From JBOGCH01 sp051656645 (lineage in GTDB: Bacteria; Bacteroidota; Bacteroidia; Bacteroidales; Marinifilaceae): a stretch of 64,000 nucleotides of DNA. A program made the translations under genes and the position numbers. This document shows, piece after piece, positions 18,401 to 27,609 of the stretch. The notes below the pieces were generated by a model. It was not told where the DNA came from. It was given only the letters and a program-made list of their open reading frames with translations, and ran no database searches. The stretch is taken from positions 62,001-126,000 of the forward strand of contig JBOGCH010000015.1 of NCBI GenBank assembly GCA_051656645.1, written 5' to 3'. Position 1 is the stretch's first letter, and every line of letters starts with the position of its first letter.

Positions 18401-18842
18401 AGCTTTTGGTATAAATATTAGATATCGTAATTTAACTTTAAGTAGTTCATTCCAATATGAGTTTGGAGGTGATCTCTATAATGAAACCTTGGTAAACTAT
18501 GTAGAGAATGCTCGTATAGCTGAGGATAATGTAGATAAACGTGTCCTATATGACCGTTGGCAAAAACCAGGTGATATTGCGCCATTGAAGGATATCAAGG
18601 ATAGAAATGAAACGACGAGAGCGACTTCCCGTTTTGTTCAACGAAATAATTGGGTAACTCTAAACTCATTGACTTTACAGTATGATTTTCCTTCTCATTT
18701 CGCAAAGGCACTATGCATGGAACGTATTCGGGTTGATGCTAATTGTGGGGAGTTATTCCGTTGGTCAACGGTAAAACAAGAACGAGGTTTAAGTTACCCA
18801 TTTGCACGTAATTTTAATTTAACTCTAATGGTTAGTTTCTAA
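15402..18842 (+). CDS. SusC/RagA-family TonB-linked transporter with STN domain
   Basis: A 1146-residue outer-membrane TonB-dependent transporter. It has a signal peptide (about 1-32, ending 'NVNGQ'), an STN signalling domain at about 60-137 ('LKDVTFHDFIEKSNL' to 'FRYSLVDNILTIRNG'), and a carboxypeptidase-regulatory-like domain at about 146-220 ('GKIVDKETGESLIGATV'). A TonB-box-like segment 'EEMAEVVITGYATI' precedes the plug at about 235-375, which has the SusC signatures 'ALPEIYIRGKSSLG' and 'SMTILKDAAATAMYGS'. A 22-strand barrel follows to the terminal Phe. The STN domain is the feature needed to signal to FecR, so the locus is substrate-controlled. The leader at 15363-15395 has repeated 'AACTAAACC' steps. 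The cargo is inferred from the downstream peptidases to be a peptide or glycopeptide. Confidence 0.95.
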   Translation: MKTNSKWRSINALSKGFLSFLFSFLIIYNVNGQQRHKIPTAPDKKIQAKHYVEQNSVLLKQELAISLKDVTFHDFIEKSNLSLGDPIYVSCTTEIMSKLPKVTTSGNMLTLKEYLDDILLKNGFRYSLVDNILTIRNGVSEENVERKILKGKIVDKETGESLIGATVLIKRTNLGTSTDVNGEFAIMVLPNDELVISYMGKKTITHRVTNYEDQVIRLENNPEEMAEVVITGYATIDKNSFTGNAKTVKGEDILKVSRTNVLKALQMFDPSYKVAPNNIFGSDPNALPEIYIRGKSSLGTYELDQDRFSRANMESNPNTPTFILDGFEVSVQKIYDLDPNRIESMTILKDAAATAMYGSLAANGVVVITTKAPKIGAIRVNYNFTGTVEVPDLSDYNLMNSKEKLEAEYLSGVFDPVEGYDQTIGEKLYWKKWNQIYVEGVETDWMSKPLRNAFQQRHSLVVESGTEKIRYNFDLNYIANNGVMKGSKRDNVGAGFNVNILLGAIRITNMISYTATRGVDSPFGTFSDYTHQLPYNKFEDENGTLLKTLETWGSGTKRINPLYEASLNNFSKQQNDEILNNLQLRWNPLEGMFAQVQVGLMKSWQENKKFIDPKSANSSQELSSSNLLAGDLYYGVGNQSRWNTKFMLSFNKGIGLSSINFNVNAELSESRNYRVETHYRGFASGTQYDINHAAEVYGKPSKTERTSRKSGINAILNYSYNNIYLSDFSIRYEGASIFGKNQQSAPYWSAGLGLNVHNYDFLKDNEIISRLKLRATYGNTGNMNFEPHMSHNYFKALYDDWYITGYGTTLYYLGNPNLKSERTNTIDLGVDLSLFNERVVLSATYYDKHTKDMITDVTVPSSSGFTTYKDNMGETSNKGYEFELYTNLITTSNWNLGIWGNYAHNENRLEKIAESMKNYNNRVNDYYADYDYNIENLKYTRPFVKYEEGGSLNAIYGMRSLGIDPATGKEIFQGRNGNILYEYNPAEQSIIGNTEAKGQGAFGINIRYRNLTLSSSFQYEFGGDLYNETLVNYVENARIAEDNVDKRVLYDRWQKPGDIAPLKDIKDRNETTRATSRFVQRNNWVTLNSLTLQYDFPSHFAKALCMERIRVDANCGELFRWSTVKQERGLSYPFARNFNLTLMVSF

Positions 18843-18854
18843 AAACGTAATATT

Positions 18855-20321
18855 ATGAAAAGGACAATATATTTCAGGACGATAGTACTGCTAACAATAA
18901 CAACGCTGTCCGCATGTAGCGAGTGGCTAAATGTGCAGCCTGAGGACCAGGTAAGTGAAGAGAACTTATATGATAAATGCGACGGGTATTACACGCAATT
19001 AAATGGCGTTTACAAAGCTGCTGCGTCTAAATCCTTGTGGGGAAAAGAATTATCATGGGGACTTGTAGATGTTATCGGTCAGTATTATGATATGGGAAGT
19101 TATAGTAGTTGTAAAAATTACGCTTATAGGAATGCGGCTTCATATGATTATTATTTTGACCGAACACGTTCACTTACAAATTCAATATGGGAAAAGAGTT
19201 ATAATGCAATAGCTAATTGTAATAACTTAATAAATAATACGATTCAAGCGGACTCCAATTTATTCTCATATAAAGAAAAGGAACGTTTAGTAATATTAGG
19301 AGAGGCATATGCATTAAGGGCATTACTGCATTTTGAAGTCTTTCGGTTATATGCGCCGGCTTATTGTATAAATAAAACAGATAAATACCTACCTTATCAA
19401 GAAACGTTTCCTACCCATATACCGCTAAATATCTCTTCAGAAGAGTTTATGAATAATGTAATAACAGATTTAAAATTAGCGGCCGATTATACAGCGGCGT
19501 ATGATACATTATATCCAGGTAATATCTCTAATTTATCTCAACGCTTAGAATTATCTGGAAGTTCGGCAGATAGATTTATGAGTTATCGAGGTTATCGTTT
19601 AAACCATTATGCAATAAATGCACTTATTGCAAGAGTTTATTTATTTATGGAGGACTTTGATAATGCGAAAGCTTATGCTCAAAAAACTGTCGATCTGCAT
19701 GCGCAGAAGAAGTGGTTTGGGTTTACATCATCGTATAATGTAACCTCAAACCGAAATATTAAGATGTATGATGATGTAATCTTTGCGCTGTATAATAATT
19801 TTCTTACCGATTATTTCATTGAGGAGTCACCGAATAAGGAGTATTATATGTCAGCCCAAGATATAAAAGGAATATTTGGAGGAGAAACTACGCGTGATAT
19901 CCGCTATAAGACATGGGAGGATCGTAACTATGGAGATATGGTATCATTGAAATATACGAAACAAGATGAAGCCAAGACTCCAGGAAAGATTAGTAATAAG
20001 ATGGTGCCTATAATACGTTTATCAGAGATGTATTATATCTTATCAGAATGTTTTGCCCGATCGGAAGATTTTGAAAATGCACGAACCTATTTACATTACA
20101 TTAGAACTAAACGAGGATTAAACTCCGCTTTAAGTGATACAGATACTTTCGATCAGTTTCTTTTAGCACTTGAAATTGAATATAGACGCGAGTTTTATGG
20201 TGAAGGACAATTATTTCACTTCTATAAGCGCCTCAATAGAAAAATACCAACCTCAGGTAGTAATCGAATAGATTTGGGAAAAGGAGCACAATTGCCTATA
20301 CCAGATTCGAATGTGTTGTAA
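18855..20321 (+). CDS. SusD/RagB-family surface lipoprotein
   Basis: A 488-residue outer-membrane lipoprotein that forms the lid of the SusC channel and captures substrate. The signal peptide ends at lipobox LSAC (Cys21) and is followed by 'SEWLNVQPEDQVSEENLY', the usual SusD start. TPR-like helices carry 'ALRALLHFEVFRLYAPAY' and 'YAINALIARVYLFMEDFDNAKAYA'. The C-terminal signature 'VPIIRLSEMYYILSECFAR' is followed by 'YIRTKRG' and 'EYRREFYGEGQLFHFYKRL', typical of the family. It is 12 bp after the SusC stop. Ligand-binding residues cannot be deduced by eye. Confidence 0.95.
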   Translation: MKRTIYFRTIVLLTITTLSACSEWLNVQPEDQVSEENLYDKCDGYYTQLNGVYKAAASKSLWGKELSWGLVDVIGQYYDMGSYSSCKNYAYRNAASYDYYFDRTRSLTNSIWEKSYNAIANCNNLINNTIQADSNLFSYKEKERLVILGEAYALRALLHFEVFRLYAPAYCINKTDKYLPYQETFPTHIPLNISSEEFMNNVITDLKLAADYTAAYDTLYPGNISNLSQRLELSGSSADRFMSYRGYRLNHYAINALIARVYLFMEDFDNAKAYAQKTVDLHAQKKWFGFTSSYNVTSNRNIKMYDDVIFALYNNFLTDYFIEESPNKEYYMSAQDIKGIFGGETTRDIRYKTWEDRNYGDMVSLKYTKQDEAKTPGKISNKMVPIIRLSEMYYILSECFARSEDFENARTYLHYIRTKRGLNSALSDTDTFDQFLLALEIEYRREFYGEGQLFHFYKRLNRKIPTSGSNRIDLGKGAQLPIPDSNVL

Positions 20322-20338
20322 TTCTAAAATGATAAAAT

Positions 20339-21019
20339 ATGAAAACATATATATTATTAGTATCGCTTTTTCTTACTGTAATAAGTTGTAAGCAAGAAGA
20401 TATTGCCTGTTATAACAGCAATAACTATTTAAGTTTCTCAAGTACTGTTGAAGATACGATAAAGCATTCGTTCTTTTTTTATCAAGAAGATGAGGTTACT
20501 GTCAAGATGCAAGTAAGTTTGGCAGGTTTACCCCTAGATAAAGATAAGGAATACAAGATATCAGTAATAGATGAGGAAAGTAATTGTCCGGCAGAAGCAT
20601 ATAAACTGAACGATAAGTATGTGTTTAGAAAGGATATGATTATTGACACTTTATCAGTAATCGTTATTAATCAAAGTATATTTAAAAAGGAATCAGTATT
20701 CCTAACGATACAGATTGAGGACAATGAACATTTTATATCAAGTGGAGGTCTAAACACAAAACGGGTAATAAGAATTTCAGATATAGCACAGCGTCCAGAT
20801 TGGTGGACAGAGAATCCTATTGAGTGGTGGTATTTAGGTCCCTATTCTCAGAAGAAATATGAATGTTTTATGGAAGCTACGGGTATCGGAGATTTGACAG
20901 GAATGTCACTGGGTGATATACGAATTTTAACATTAAAGTTTCAACATTGGTTAGATAGTCAGAATCCTGCAATTGTTGACGAAGATGGCAATATTATGAA
21001 AACAGTAATCATCGGATAA
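20339..21019 (+). CDS. DUF4843 domain lipoprotein
   Basis: A 226-residue lipoprotein (MKTYILLVSLFLTVISC, Cys17). The pattern 'NYLSFSS...HSFFFYQEDEVTVKMQVSLAG' and the closing 'RPDWWTENPIEWWYLGPYSQKKYECFME' match the DUF4843 family, which regularly follows SusC and SusD in loci that also encode a PKD-like protein. The role is unknown; it is presumed to be part of the surface substrate-binding complex. It is 17 bp after SusD and 10 bp before the PKD-like gene. Confidence 0.85.
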   Translation: MKTYILLVSLFLTVISCKQEDIACYNSNNYLSFSSTVEDTIKHSFFFYQEDEVTVKMQVSLAGLPLDKDKEYKISVIDEESNCPAEAYKLNDKYVFRKDMIIDTLSVIVINQSIFKKESVFLTIQIEDNEHFISSGGLNTKRVIRISDIAQRPDWWTENPIEWWYLGPYSQKKYECFMEATGIGDLTGMSLGDIRILTLKFQHWLDSQNPAIVDEDGNIMKTVIIG

Positions 21020-21029
21020 ATTTTAAGCT

Positions 21030-22601
21030 ATGAGAACACACATAACTATATATATCACATCGTTACTCCTTCTATTGTTTGGAGGTTGTATTGAGGATAA
21101 TGGGATTTATAATTACAATGATTTACCAGAATTGAAGGTTTCAGGGATCCCGTATCGAATTGTTCTAAGTCCTGAGGAGGAAGTTGAATTAACACCCACA
21201 CTTATGGGTAAAGACAGTAGTGTAGTTTCAAATATAAGTTGTGAATGGAAAATTGACGGTGAAGTTGTATCAACTGATATGCAATATAAGTTTATAGCAA
21301 AGAAAATATGTGAGCATACATTATTATTAATTGTTACGGATAATAATACAAATGCTAAGTATACTTATGATGCAAATATAAAGATAAAATCGCCCTATGA
21401 AACAGGCTTTCTTATATTGCACGAAAACAATAATAACTCTGAGTTATCTTTTATACGATCAAAAAAGATAATTGGAAGTTATAATCCGCCAGTTAATGAC
21501 ACATTAATATATGATCAATTATATAGCAACATTTACCAAGCATCAAATAATGCGATATGTGAAGGAAAGCCATATAAAATAAGGGAGCATTGGGCTATGG
21601 ACGATTATAATCCGTTAATGGGTGAAATTACTATTCAGACGGAGCATAATGGTCAAATGAAAATAGAAGAACTTAATGGTTTAACGTTTGAGCGTGAGAC
21701 AAGAATTGAGCAAGAATTTCAAAATGGAGAATTACCCGATAACTACAGTCCAAAAGATATTATTCATGGCTGTTGGGATAGTTTCTTGCTTGACAATGAG
21801 GGTTATATATATCCACGCCGTTCGAGTGTCAAGGAAGCTTATCACACCGGTTATTTCTCAAAAGATGTAAGATATAGAAATGGGCGTAAATACAAAGATA
21901 TGCTCTTTACGTTCTATCCTAAAGTAGATGCAATCTTAGTGTATGAATATAATGCAAAAGGTACCACTGATATGGCTGGTATAGAGTGTGAATCATACAG
22001 TAGTAGAAATAATCTTATACCTCTTGTAGTAGATGTTGAATCACAATGGAAATCTCATTTTTATGATTTGGATTATGATATATTATTTCAAGACTATAAT
22101 ATCGATTTTGATGCGGATGGTGCAATGGCTATAGCCTATAAGACAAAAGCAAGTTCTATTTATCTGCATTTATTTACAATGTGTACCAATCGTAAAGTGA
22201 GTGTGGAAATCTATGATAGCAAGATTATAGATCTTACAGCAACACAAGGAATTACACAATTAAAAGGAATGGCGTGTTCAAAAAGAAATGGCTATACTTA
22301 TTATTGCGACCAACGTTCACTTTACTCTTGTTCACCTACACATTATGATATAACTCCGGTTTATGAATTCACAGATAAAAATATCGTCTCAATGGCATTA
22401 CAGTCACATTTATCATATAATGCAAAAATTGAATGTCATGTAGCATTCTCTTTTGATAACGGTGATTTTGAGATTTATGAGATATCTAATGATGATCCAA
22501 ATAAGTTATTAAACTTAGTATACAAAGCGGAGAAACCAATTTATAATGTCAAGCAGATTATTTACAAATTGGGGGACACGTCTAATTTCTTTTATTTCTA
22601 A
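21030..22601 (+). CDS. PKD-like family lipoprotein
   Basis: A 523-residue lipoprotein (MRTHITIYITSLLLLLFGGC, Cys20). An N-terminal immunoglobulin/PKD-like domain spans about 40-125, with 'CEWKIDGEVVSTDMQYKF' and 'HTLLLIVTDNNTNAKYTYDANIKI'. A longer region of about 390 residues follows, in the style of the PKD-like family (PF16407) proteins that accompany SusCD and DUF4843 genes. It is probably a surface glycan- or peptide-binding accessory protein. It lies 15 bp before the first S9 peptidase, within the same run of genes. Confidence 0.8.
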   Translation: MRTHITIYITSLLLLLFGGCIEDNGIYNYNDLPELKVSGIPYRIVLSPEEEVELTPTLMGKDSSVVSNISCEWKIDGEVVSTDMQYKFIAKKICEHTLLLIVTDNNTNAKYTYDANIKIKSPYETGFLILHENNNNSELSFIRSKKIIGSYNPPVNDTLIYDQLYSNIYQASNNAICEGKPYKIREHWAMDDYNPLMGEITIQTEHNGQMKIEELNGLTFERETRIEQEFQNGELPDNYSPKDIIHGCWDSFLLDNEGYIYPRRSSVKEAYHTGYFSKDVRYRNGRKYKDMLFTFYPKVDAILVYEYNAKGTTDMAGIECESYSSRNNLIPLVVDVESQWKSHFYDLDYDILFQDYNIDFDADGAMAIAYKTKASSIYLHLFTMCTNRKVSVEIYDSKIIDLTATQGITQLKGMACSKRNGYTYYCDQRSLYSCSPTHYDITPVYEFTDKNIVSMALQSHLSYNAKIECHVAFSFDNGDFEIYEISNDDPNKLLNLVYKAEKPIYNVKQIIYKLGDTSNFFYF

Positions 22602-22616
22602 TAAAAACGCTCGATA

Positions 22617-24944
22617 ATGAAAAATCTATTTACAATTATTCTTTTCACAATGTGGTTCATACCACAATCATATGCTCAAATACAAAATGCTAATTATAAA
22701 CAAGCTATTCTTTTTGAGAACGAGATAGAGAAGTTCAGAAATGACCTGTCTTTGCATCCTACTTTTATTAATAATACTGATATATTTTGGTACAAGTATA
22801 AAACCAGTGAGGGAACGAAATTCTATATTGTAGATCCTAATAAGCGAACTCGTAAAGAGTTATTTGATTTGGTTGATGTTTTGGGGCAAATTAGTCAAAT
22901 TACTCATAAAGCCTATGATCATAAATCATTTTATGCCAATAATCTAATCTTTGCAAAGGATGGTAAAAGCTTCACCTTTGGATTAGAGAGTAATGAATAC
23001 AAGTATTGTATGCAAACGGGGAAGGTAACTCAGCAACCTAAAGCTCCTAAGTGTCCATATCATTCAAAACCTTCCGGTCATATTCTATCTCCGGATAGCT
23101 TATATTACATATACGCACATAAACACAATCTCTATATTTATGGGAACCCTCACAAGAATCAAGACTCAACAATAGTTCAGCTTACTCATGACGGAGAATT
23201 ACATAATTCCTATGCACGCTATCCTGATGAGGCCCCGAATGAGGAGACAGCTCCCCGTGGACGTTGGTTAAAGAACTCAAAATACTTTTTGGCAGAGTTA
23301 GAAGACGACAGGAAGTTGGACTTTATGCATGTTATTGATATTACTGAGCAACCTCGTCCAAAGTTGGTTTCATATAAATACAGTTGTCCCGGAGATAGTA
23401 TAATTACTCAATATGGAGTATGTCTATTTGATATCAATAGTAAAAAAAGAATTGATATTGATTTGTCAAAATGGAAGGATCAATATGTTGAATACGCCTT
23501 TGATAACACAAAGAAAGGAGATGAGCTTTTCTTTTTTAGAACAAAACGGACTTGGGATGAAAAAGAACTGTGTCGTTATAATTTAAGTACGGGAGAGGTA
23601 ACTGTACTACTAAATGAAATCGATAAACCGTTCTTTGACTATGTTATCGCTCAAACTCATTTCTTGCATGGGGGAAAAGAATTTGTCTTTAGATCAGAGC
23701 GTACAGGCTATGGACATTTTTATTTGTATAATGGCAAAGATGGAGAATTTAAGCGTCCTGTAACTCAAGGTCCCTACGTTACTGGACAAATTGTCAAAAT
23801 AGATACAGCCAAAAGAGATGTATATTATTATGGATTTGGGAAGGAGAATTCTATAGACCCTTATTACTATGTCCTATATAAAACGAATCTTGACAAAGCC
23901 GAGTGTAAAATATTAACACCTGAGAATGGTAACCATAAGGTTTACATCTCTCCATCAAGTAAATATATTATTGACTCTTACTCCCGTGTTGATTTACCTA
24001 ACGTTAATGTAGTAAGAGATAAGAATGGAAAAGTAATAATGGAATTAGATAAGCCTGACTTAGACGCTGTTTATGCTATTGGATGGAAAGCACCAGAACG
24101 CTTTAAAGTAAAAGCTGCAGATGGAATTACAGATTTATATGGGGTAATGTGGAAACCAATGGATTTCGATTCAACAAAAACGTATCCAGTAATATCCGAA
24201 GTATATCCCGGACCTCAGTTCGAATATGTGCCTACAACATTTGCGTTAAAATCTGGCCACGCCACGAAATTAGCGCAGTTAGGTTTTATTGTTATTCAAG
24301 TAGGACATCGTGGTGGAACACCAATTCGAGGAAAAGTTTATCATAGACATGGTTATGGGAAACTAAGAGATTATCCATTAGCCGATGATAAAGCTGCCAT
24401 CTCTCAGCTAGCTTTACGCTATCCATTTATTGATGCAACGAAAGTAGGTATATTCGGACATTCGGGTGGTGGATTTATGTCAACAGCTGCTCTTTGTACA
24501 TATCCGGACTTTTATTCAGCAGCTGTATCGGCAGCTGGTAATCACGATAATCGAATCTACAATACCGGTTGGATAGAAATGAATAATGGTGTAGAGGAGA
24601 TTGTACGGAAAAAAGAAAATTGTCCTAATGGCGATTCTACTATTGTCTTTAAAGCAAAACCTATTCACACCAACATGGATTTGAGTAAAAATTATCAGGG
24701 ACATGTCCTGTTAGTTACAGGAATGATGGATAAAAATGTTAATCCGGCACATACTCTTCGTATGGCAAAAGCCTTAATGGATTCAGGCAAAAATTTCGAT
24801 ATGATTTGTTTGCCTAAAAGTACGCATGGTTTCTCAGGCAATGAAGACCGCTTCTTTGAACGTAAATTATGGTATCATTTCGCCAAGTATTTACTTGATG
24901 ATTATTCATGTGTAAAACATTCAAATATTGAGAAATGCGAATAA
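22617..24944 (+). CDS. S9-family prolyl oligopeptidase (DPP IV-like)
   Basis: A 775-residue exported serine peptidase with signal peptide 'FIPQSYAQ'. Residues about 40-490 form the eight-bladed DPP IV-type propeller that filters peptides. Residues about 500-760 are the alpha/beta-hydrolase domain with catalytic triad Ser616 (in 'GHSGGG'), Asp705 ('GMMDKNVNP') and His737 ('KSTHGFS'). Such enzymes remove dipeptides or cleave short peptides after proline or alanine. There is no lipobox, so the mature protein is probably periplasmic. Its last ten bases overlap the start of the second peptidase gene, which implies coupled translation. Confidence 0.92.
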   Translation: MKNLFTIILFTMWFIPQSYAQIQNANYKQAILFENEIEKFRNDLSLHPTFINNTDIFWYKYKTSEGTKFYIVDPNKRTRKELFDLVDVLGQISQITHKAYDHKSFYANNLIFAKDGKSFTFGLESNEYKYCMQTGKVTQQPKAPKCPYHSKPSGHILSPDSLYYIYAHKHNLYIYGNPHKNQDSTIVQLTHDGELHNSYARYPDEAPNEETAPRGRWLKNSKYFLAELEDDRKLDFMHVIDITEQPRPKLVSYKYSCPGDSIITQYGVCLFDINSKKRIDIDLSKWKDQYVEYAFDNTKKGDELFFFRTKRTWDEKELCRYNLSTGEVTVLLNEIDKPFFDYVIAQTHFLHGGKEFVFRSERTGYGHFYLYNGKDGEFKRPVTQGPYVTGQIVKIDTAKRDVYYYGFGKENSIDPYYYVLYKTNLDKAECKILTPENGNHKVYISPSSKYIIDSYSRVDLPNVNVVRDKNGKVIMELDKPDLDAVYAIGWKAPERFKVKAADGITDLYGVMWKPMDFDSTKTYPVISEVYPGPQFEYVPTTFALKSGHATKLAQLGFIVIQVGHRGGTPIRGKVYHRHGYGKLRDYPLADDKAAISQLALRYPFIDATKVGIFGHSGGGFMSTAALCTYPDFYSAAVSAAGNHDNRIYNTGWIEMNNGVEEIVRKKENCPNGDSTIVFKAKPIHTNMDLSKNYQGHVLLVTGMMDKNVNPAHTLRMAKALMDSGKNFDMICLPKSTHGFSGNEDRFFERKLWYHFAKYLLDDYSCVKHSNIEKCE

Positions 24945-27589
24945 TACTATTACTCATATGTAATTTCACTATTGTTTTAGCTTCCGCCATGGCAGAAGCT
25001 AAAACAATAGATTCGGCAGCTTATATGATGTGGAAGCGTATAGATAATTTTTCTATGTCAGAGAATGCTGAATGGATAATCTATAAATATCAATACATAG
25101 ATAACGATAGCTTGAATGTAAGTATTACTAATCAATATCATATTTATAATAATCATACAGGAAAAAAGGATATTATAGATAATGTTACCTATCCATCGTT
25201 TATTAATAATGGTCAATATCTAATTTATAGACGTGCTACCGATGATCAGTACGAGATATATAATCTTAAATCAAAAGCGAGGCAAAGTTTAGAAAATTTT
25301 GTTTCTGTAGACTATACTTCAGAGTCTCCGACCATTATTGGTGTAGATTCTAACAATATAGCCACATTCTATAATTTGAATACAGGAAAGAAAAACATAA
25401 TATCCGGATATTTCAATTATCGAAGAACGGATAACAATGGCAACATGCTAGCATTGTCTAAGAACGAATTAGCAACTTCGCTACATTACTTTAATATTGA
25501 GAAATCTGAAAAAAGTAAGATAATATACAGCGATACGACTAAAACGCTGCGTTATTTCTCCTATAATGAGAAACATAAAAAGGGCGAGTTTAAGATAGAG
25601 CATTCTAACAGTAAAATTAAAAGTTATATAGAATATAGTTTTACTACAGAAGGGGATATTTGTCCTATCTTTAATTCTACAACTGTGCAGAGTAATCTGC
25701 CCATAAGAAGTTATCGTCCTTTATCGGGCGATAAACTGATAGAACTTACTATGGCAGAAAATAGGACGACTAAAAAGTATAATACCCCCAAAGATACGTC
25801 GTTCCAGATTGAGTTGTGGAGTTGGAATGATTACAAGATACCCTCGGAGCAAGAAATATCAGGGTATAGAGAAAAACGTCTTAATGCAGATGTGCATATC
25901 TATAATTTAAACAATAAGCAAAGCATACAACTAACCAATAACCAAGTTGCGTCAGTCTATTATCCTAAGGTACAAAATATTGAGTATGCCTTGATTGTTG
26001 ATGAAACTCCGTACGTTACTCAGAAAGATTGGCTATATGTAAGCAGATACGATAATTATATCGTTAATCTTAATACAAATGTAAGAGATACTTTATCTAT
26101 AATGCAGTCTAGCCGCCCTATGTGGGCTCCTAACAACAATTTCCTTGTTTCTTTTAATAAGGAAACTATGAGTTGGGAAATATATAATCCCCTAACCAAG
26201 GAGCGACGTAATTTACAAAATGAAATACCGTTCCCGCAGTATAACGAGTTGCATGATCGCCCATTCCCAGCCGCTCCATATGGCATTGCAGGTTGGGGAA
26301 AAAACAATAATCTGCTCTATATTTATGATCGATTCGATATTTGGTGTGTCGATTTATCTCAAAAAACACCCACTTATTGTATTACTAATAATTATGGACG
26401 TCAAAATGAGGTTAGGATCCGGTTTAACTCAGAAGATCCGATAGATGATATCGATCCCAATAAACGACAAGCTATTACACTTAATTACTGGAGAACAAAG
26501 GAGCAAGCACTTGGCTGGTTAGAAAGGAATGGTAAAATAACCGAAAAATTTAAACAATTTGCCACGTTCAGAAAAACTCAACAAAGTAGCAACCAAGAAT
26601 GGTATCTGATTGATAAGCAAAGTTTCAATGAAGGACGCGACTTATGGATATATAATTCGGTACGTGGTAGCATGAAGAGAGTGTCCAATGCAAATCCGAA
26701 TCATAATAATTTCAAATGGGGACGTGTAGAACTTGTTGAATGGACAAATTATGCAGGGAAACTTAATCAAGGGGTGTTGTACTTGCCACATAATTATGAT
26801 AAGAATAAGAAATACCCAACCATTGTTAGTTTCTATGAAACTCACAGTAATGAAATTCATGCCTATTTCCCTCCAATGTGGAGTAGTGCCATGCTAAACA
26901 TTCCAACATATCTCAGCCAGGATTATATTATATTTCAACCGGATGTATACTTTCAAGTAGGAAATCCTGGAAAAAGTAGTTATGACGCAGTAGTGAGCGG
27001 AACACAAGCCCTTATCAATCGAGGTATAATTGATTCTACTTGCGTTGGATTACAGGGGCATAGTTGGTCAGGCTATCAGGTGAGCTACTTGGTTACGCAG
27101 ACTAATCTATTTACATGTGTAAATATAGGAGCTGCAATAACCAACATGGTTGGCGCATATACCGGTATTCGCGAAGGCTCTGGTGTCCCTCGTATGTTTA
27201 TGTACGAAGACTGGCAATGCCGTATGGGACAAACCTTATGGGAAAATAAAGATGCGTATATAAACAATTCTGCAATATATTTTGCTGATCGCATAAAAAC
27301 CCCTGCGCTAATATTCCATTGTGATAAGGACGAAGCAGTATCCTTCTCTGATGGCCGCAATTTATTCCTAGCTCTTCGTCGTTTACAACGTCCTGCGTGG
27401 ATGATTAATTATAAAGGAGAAGGACACTTTGTAAATAGTTTAGGAGCACGTATGGATTGGACGAAACGTATGAATCAATTTTTTGATTACTATCTCAAAA
27501 ATACACAAATTCCACGATGGATGGATGAAGGTATATCCATAAAAGAAAGTGGGTACGATCCGAAACTAGATTTAATCCATAAATTATAA
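24935..27589 (+). CDS. S9-family prolyl oligopeptidase, second copy
   Basis: An 884-residue exported peptidase (signal peptide ending near 'ASAMAEA'). A long propeller region is followed by an alpha/beta-hydrolase domain with Ser710 in 'GHSWSG', Asp799 in 'CDKDEAV' and His831 in 'GEGHFVN'. The spacings Ser-Asp 89 and Asp-His 32 are identical to those of the first peptidase, so the two share fold and mechanism, although the propellers are clearly different and the nucleophile elbow has Trp in place of the second Gly. The gene overlaps the previous one by 10 nt. It is probably complementary in specificity, for example acting on longer peptides; that is inference. Confidence 0.9.
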   Translation: MRIILLLICNFTIVLASAMAEAKTIDSAAYMMWKRIDNFSMSENAEWIIYKYQYIDNDSLNVSITNQYHIYNNHTGKKDIIDNVTYPSFINNGQYLIYRRATDDQYEIYNLKSKARQSLENFVSVDYTSESPTIIGVDSNNIATFYNLNTGKKNIISGYFNYRRTDNNGNMLALSKNELATSLHYFNIEKSEKSKIIYSDTTKTLRYFSYNEKHKKGEFKIEHSNSKIKSYIEYSFTTEGDICPIFNSTTVQSNLPIRSYRPLSGDKLIELTMAENRTTKKYNTPKDTSFQIELWSWNDYKIPSEQEISGYREKRLNADVHIYNLNNKQSIQLTNNQVASVYYPKVQNIEYALIVDETPYVTQKDWLYVSRYDNYIVNLNTNVRDTLSIMQSSRPMWAPNNNFLVSFNKETMSWEIYNPLTKERRNLQNEIPFPQYNELHDRPFPAAPYGIAGWGKNNNLLYIYDRFDIWCVDLSQKTPTYCITNNYGRQNEVRIRFNSEDPIDDIDPNKRQAITLNYWRTKEQALGWLERNGKITEKFKQFATFRKTQQSSNQEWYLIDKQSFNEGRDLWIYNSVRGSMKRVSNANPNHNNFKWGRVELVEWTNYAGKLNQGVLYLPHNYDKNKKYPTIVSFYETHSNEIHAYFPPMWSSAMLNIPTYLSQDYIIFQPDVYFQVGNPGKSSYDAVVSGTQALINRGIIDSTCVGLQGHSWSGYQVSYLVTQTNLFTCVNIGAAITNMVGAYTGIREGSGVPRMFMYEDWQCRMGQTLWENKDAYINNSAIYFADRIKTPALIFHCDKDEAVSFSDGRNLFLALRRLQRPAWMINYKGEGHFVNSLGARMDWTKRMNQFFDYYLKNTQIPRWMDEGISIKESGYDPKLDLIHKL

Positions 27590-27609
27590 ATAACTAAAAT
27601 CATTCAATT

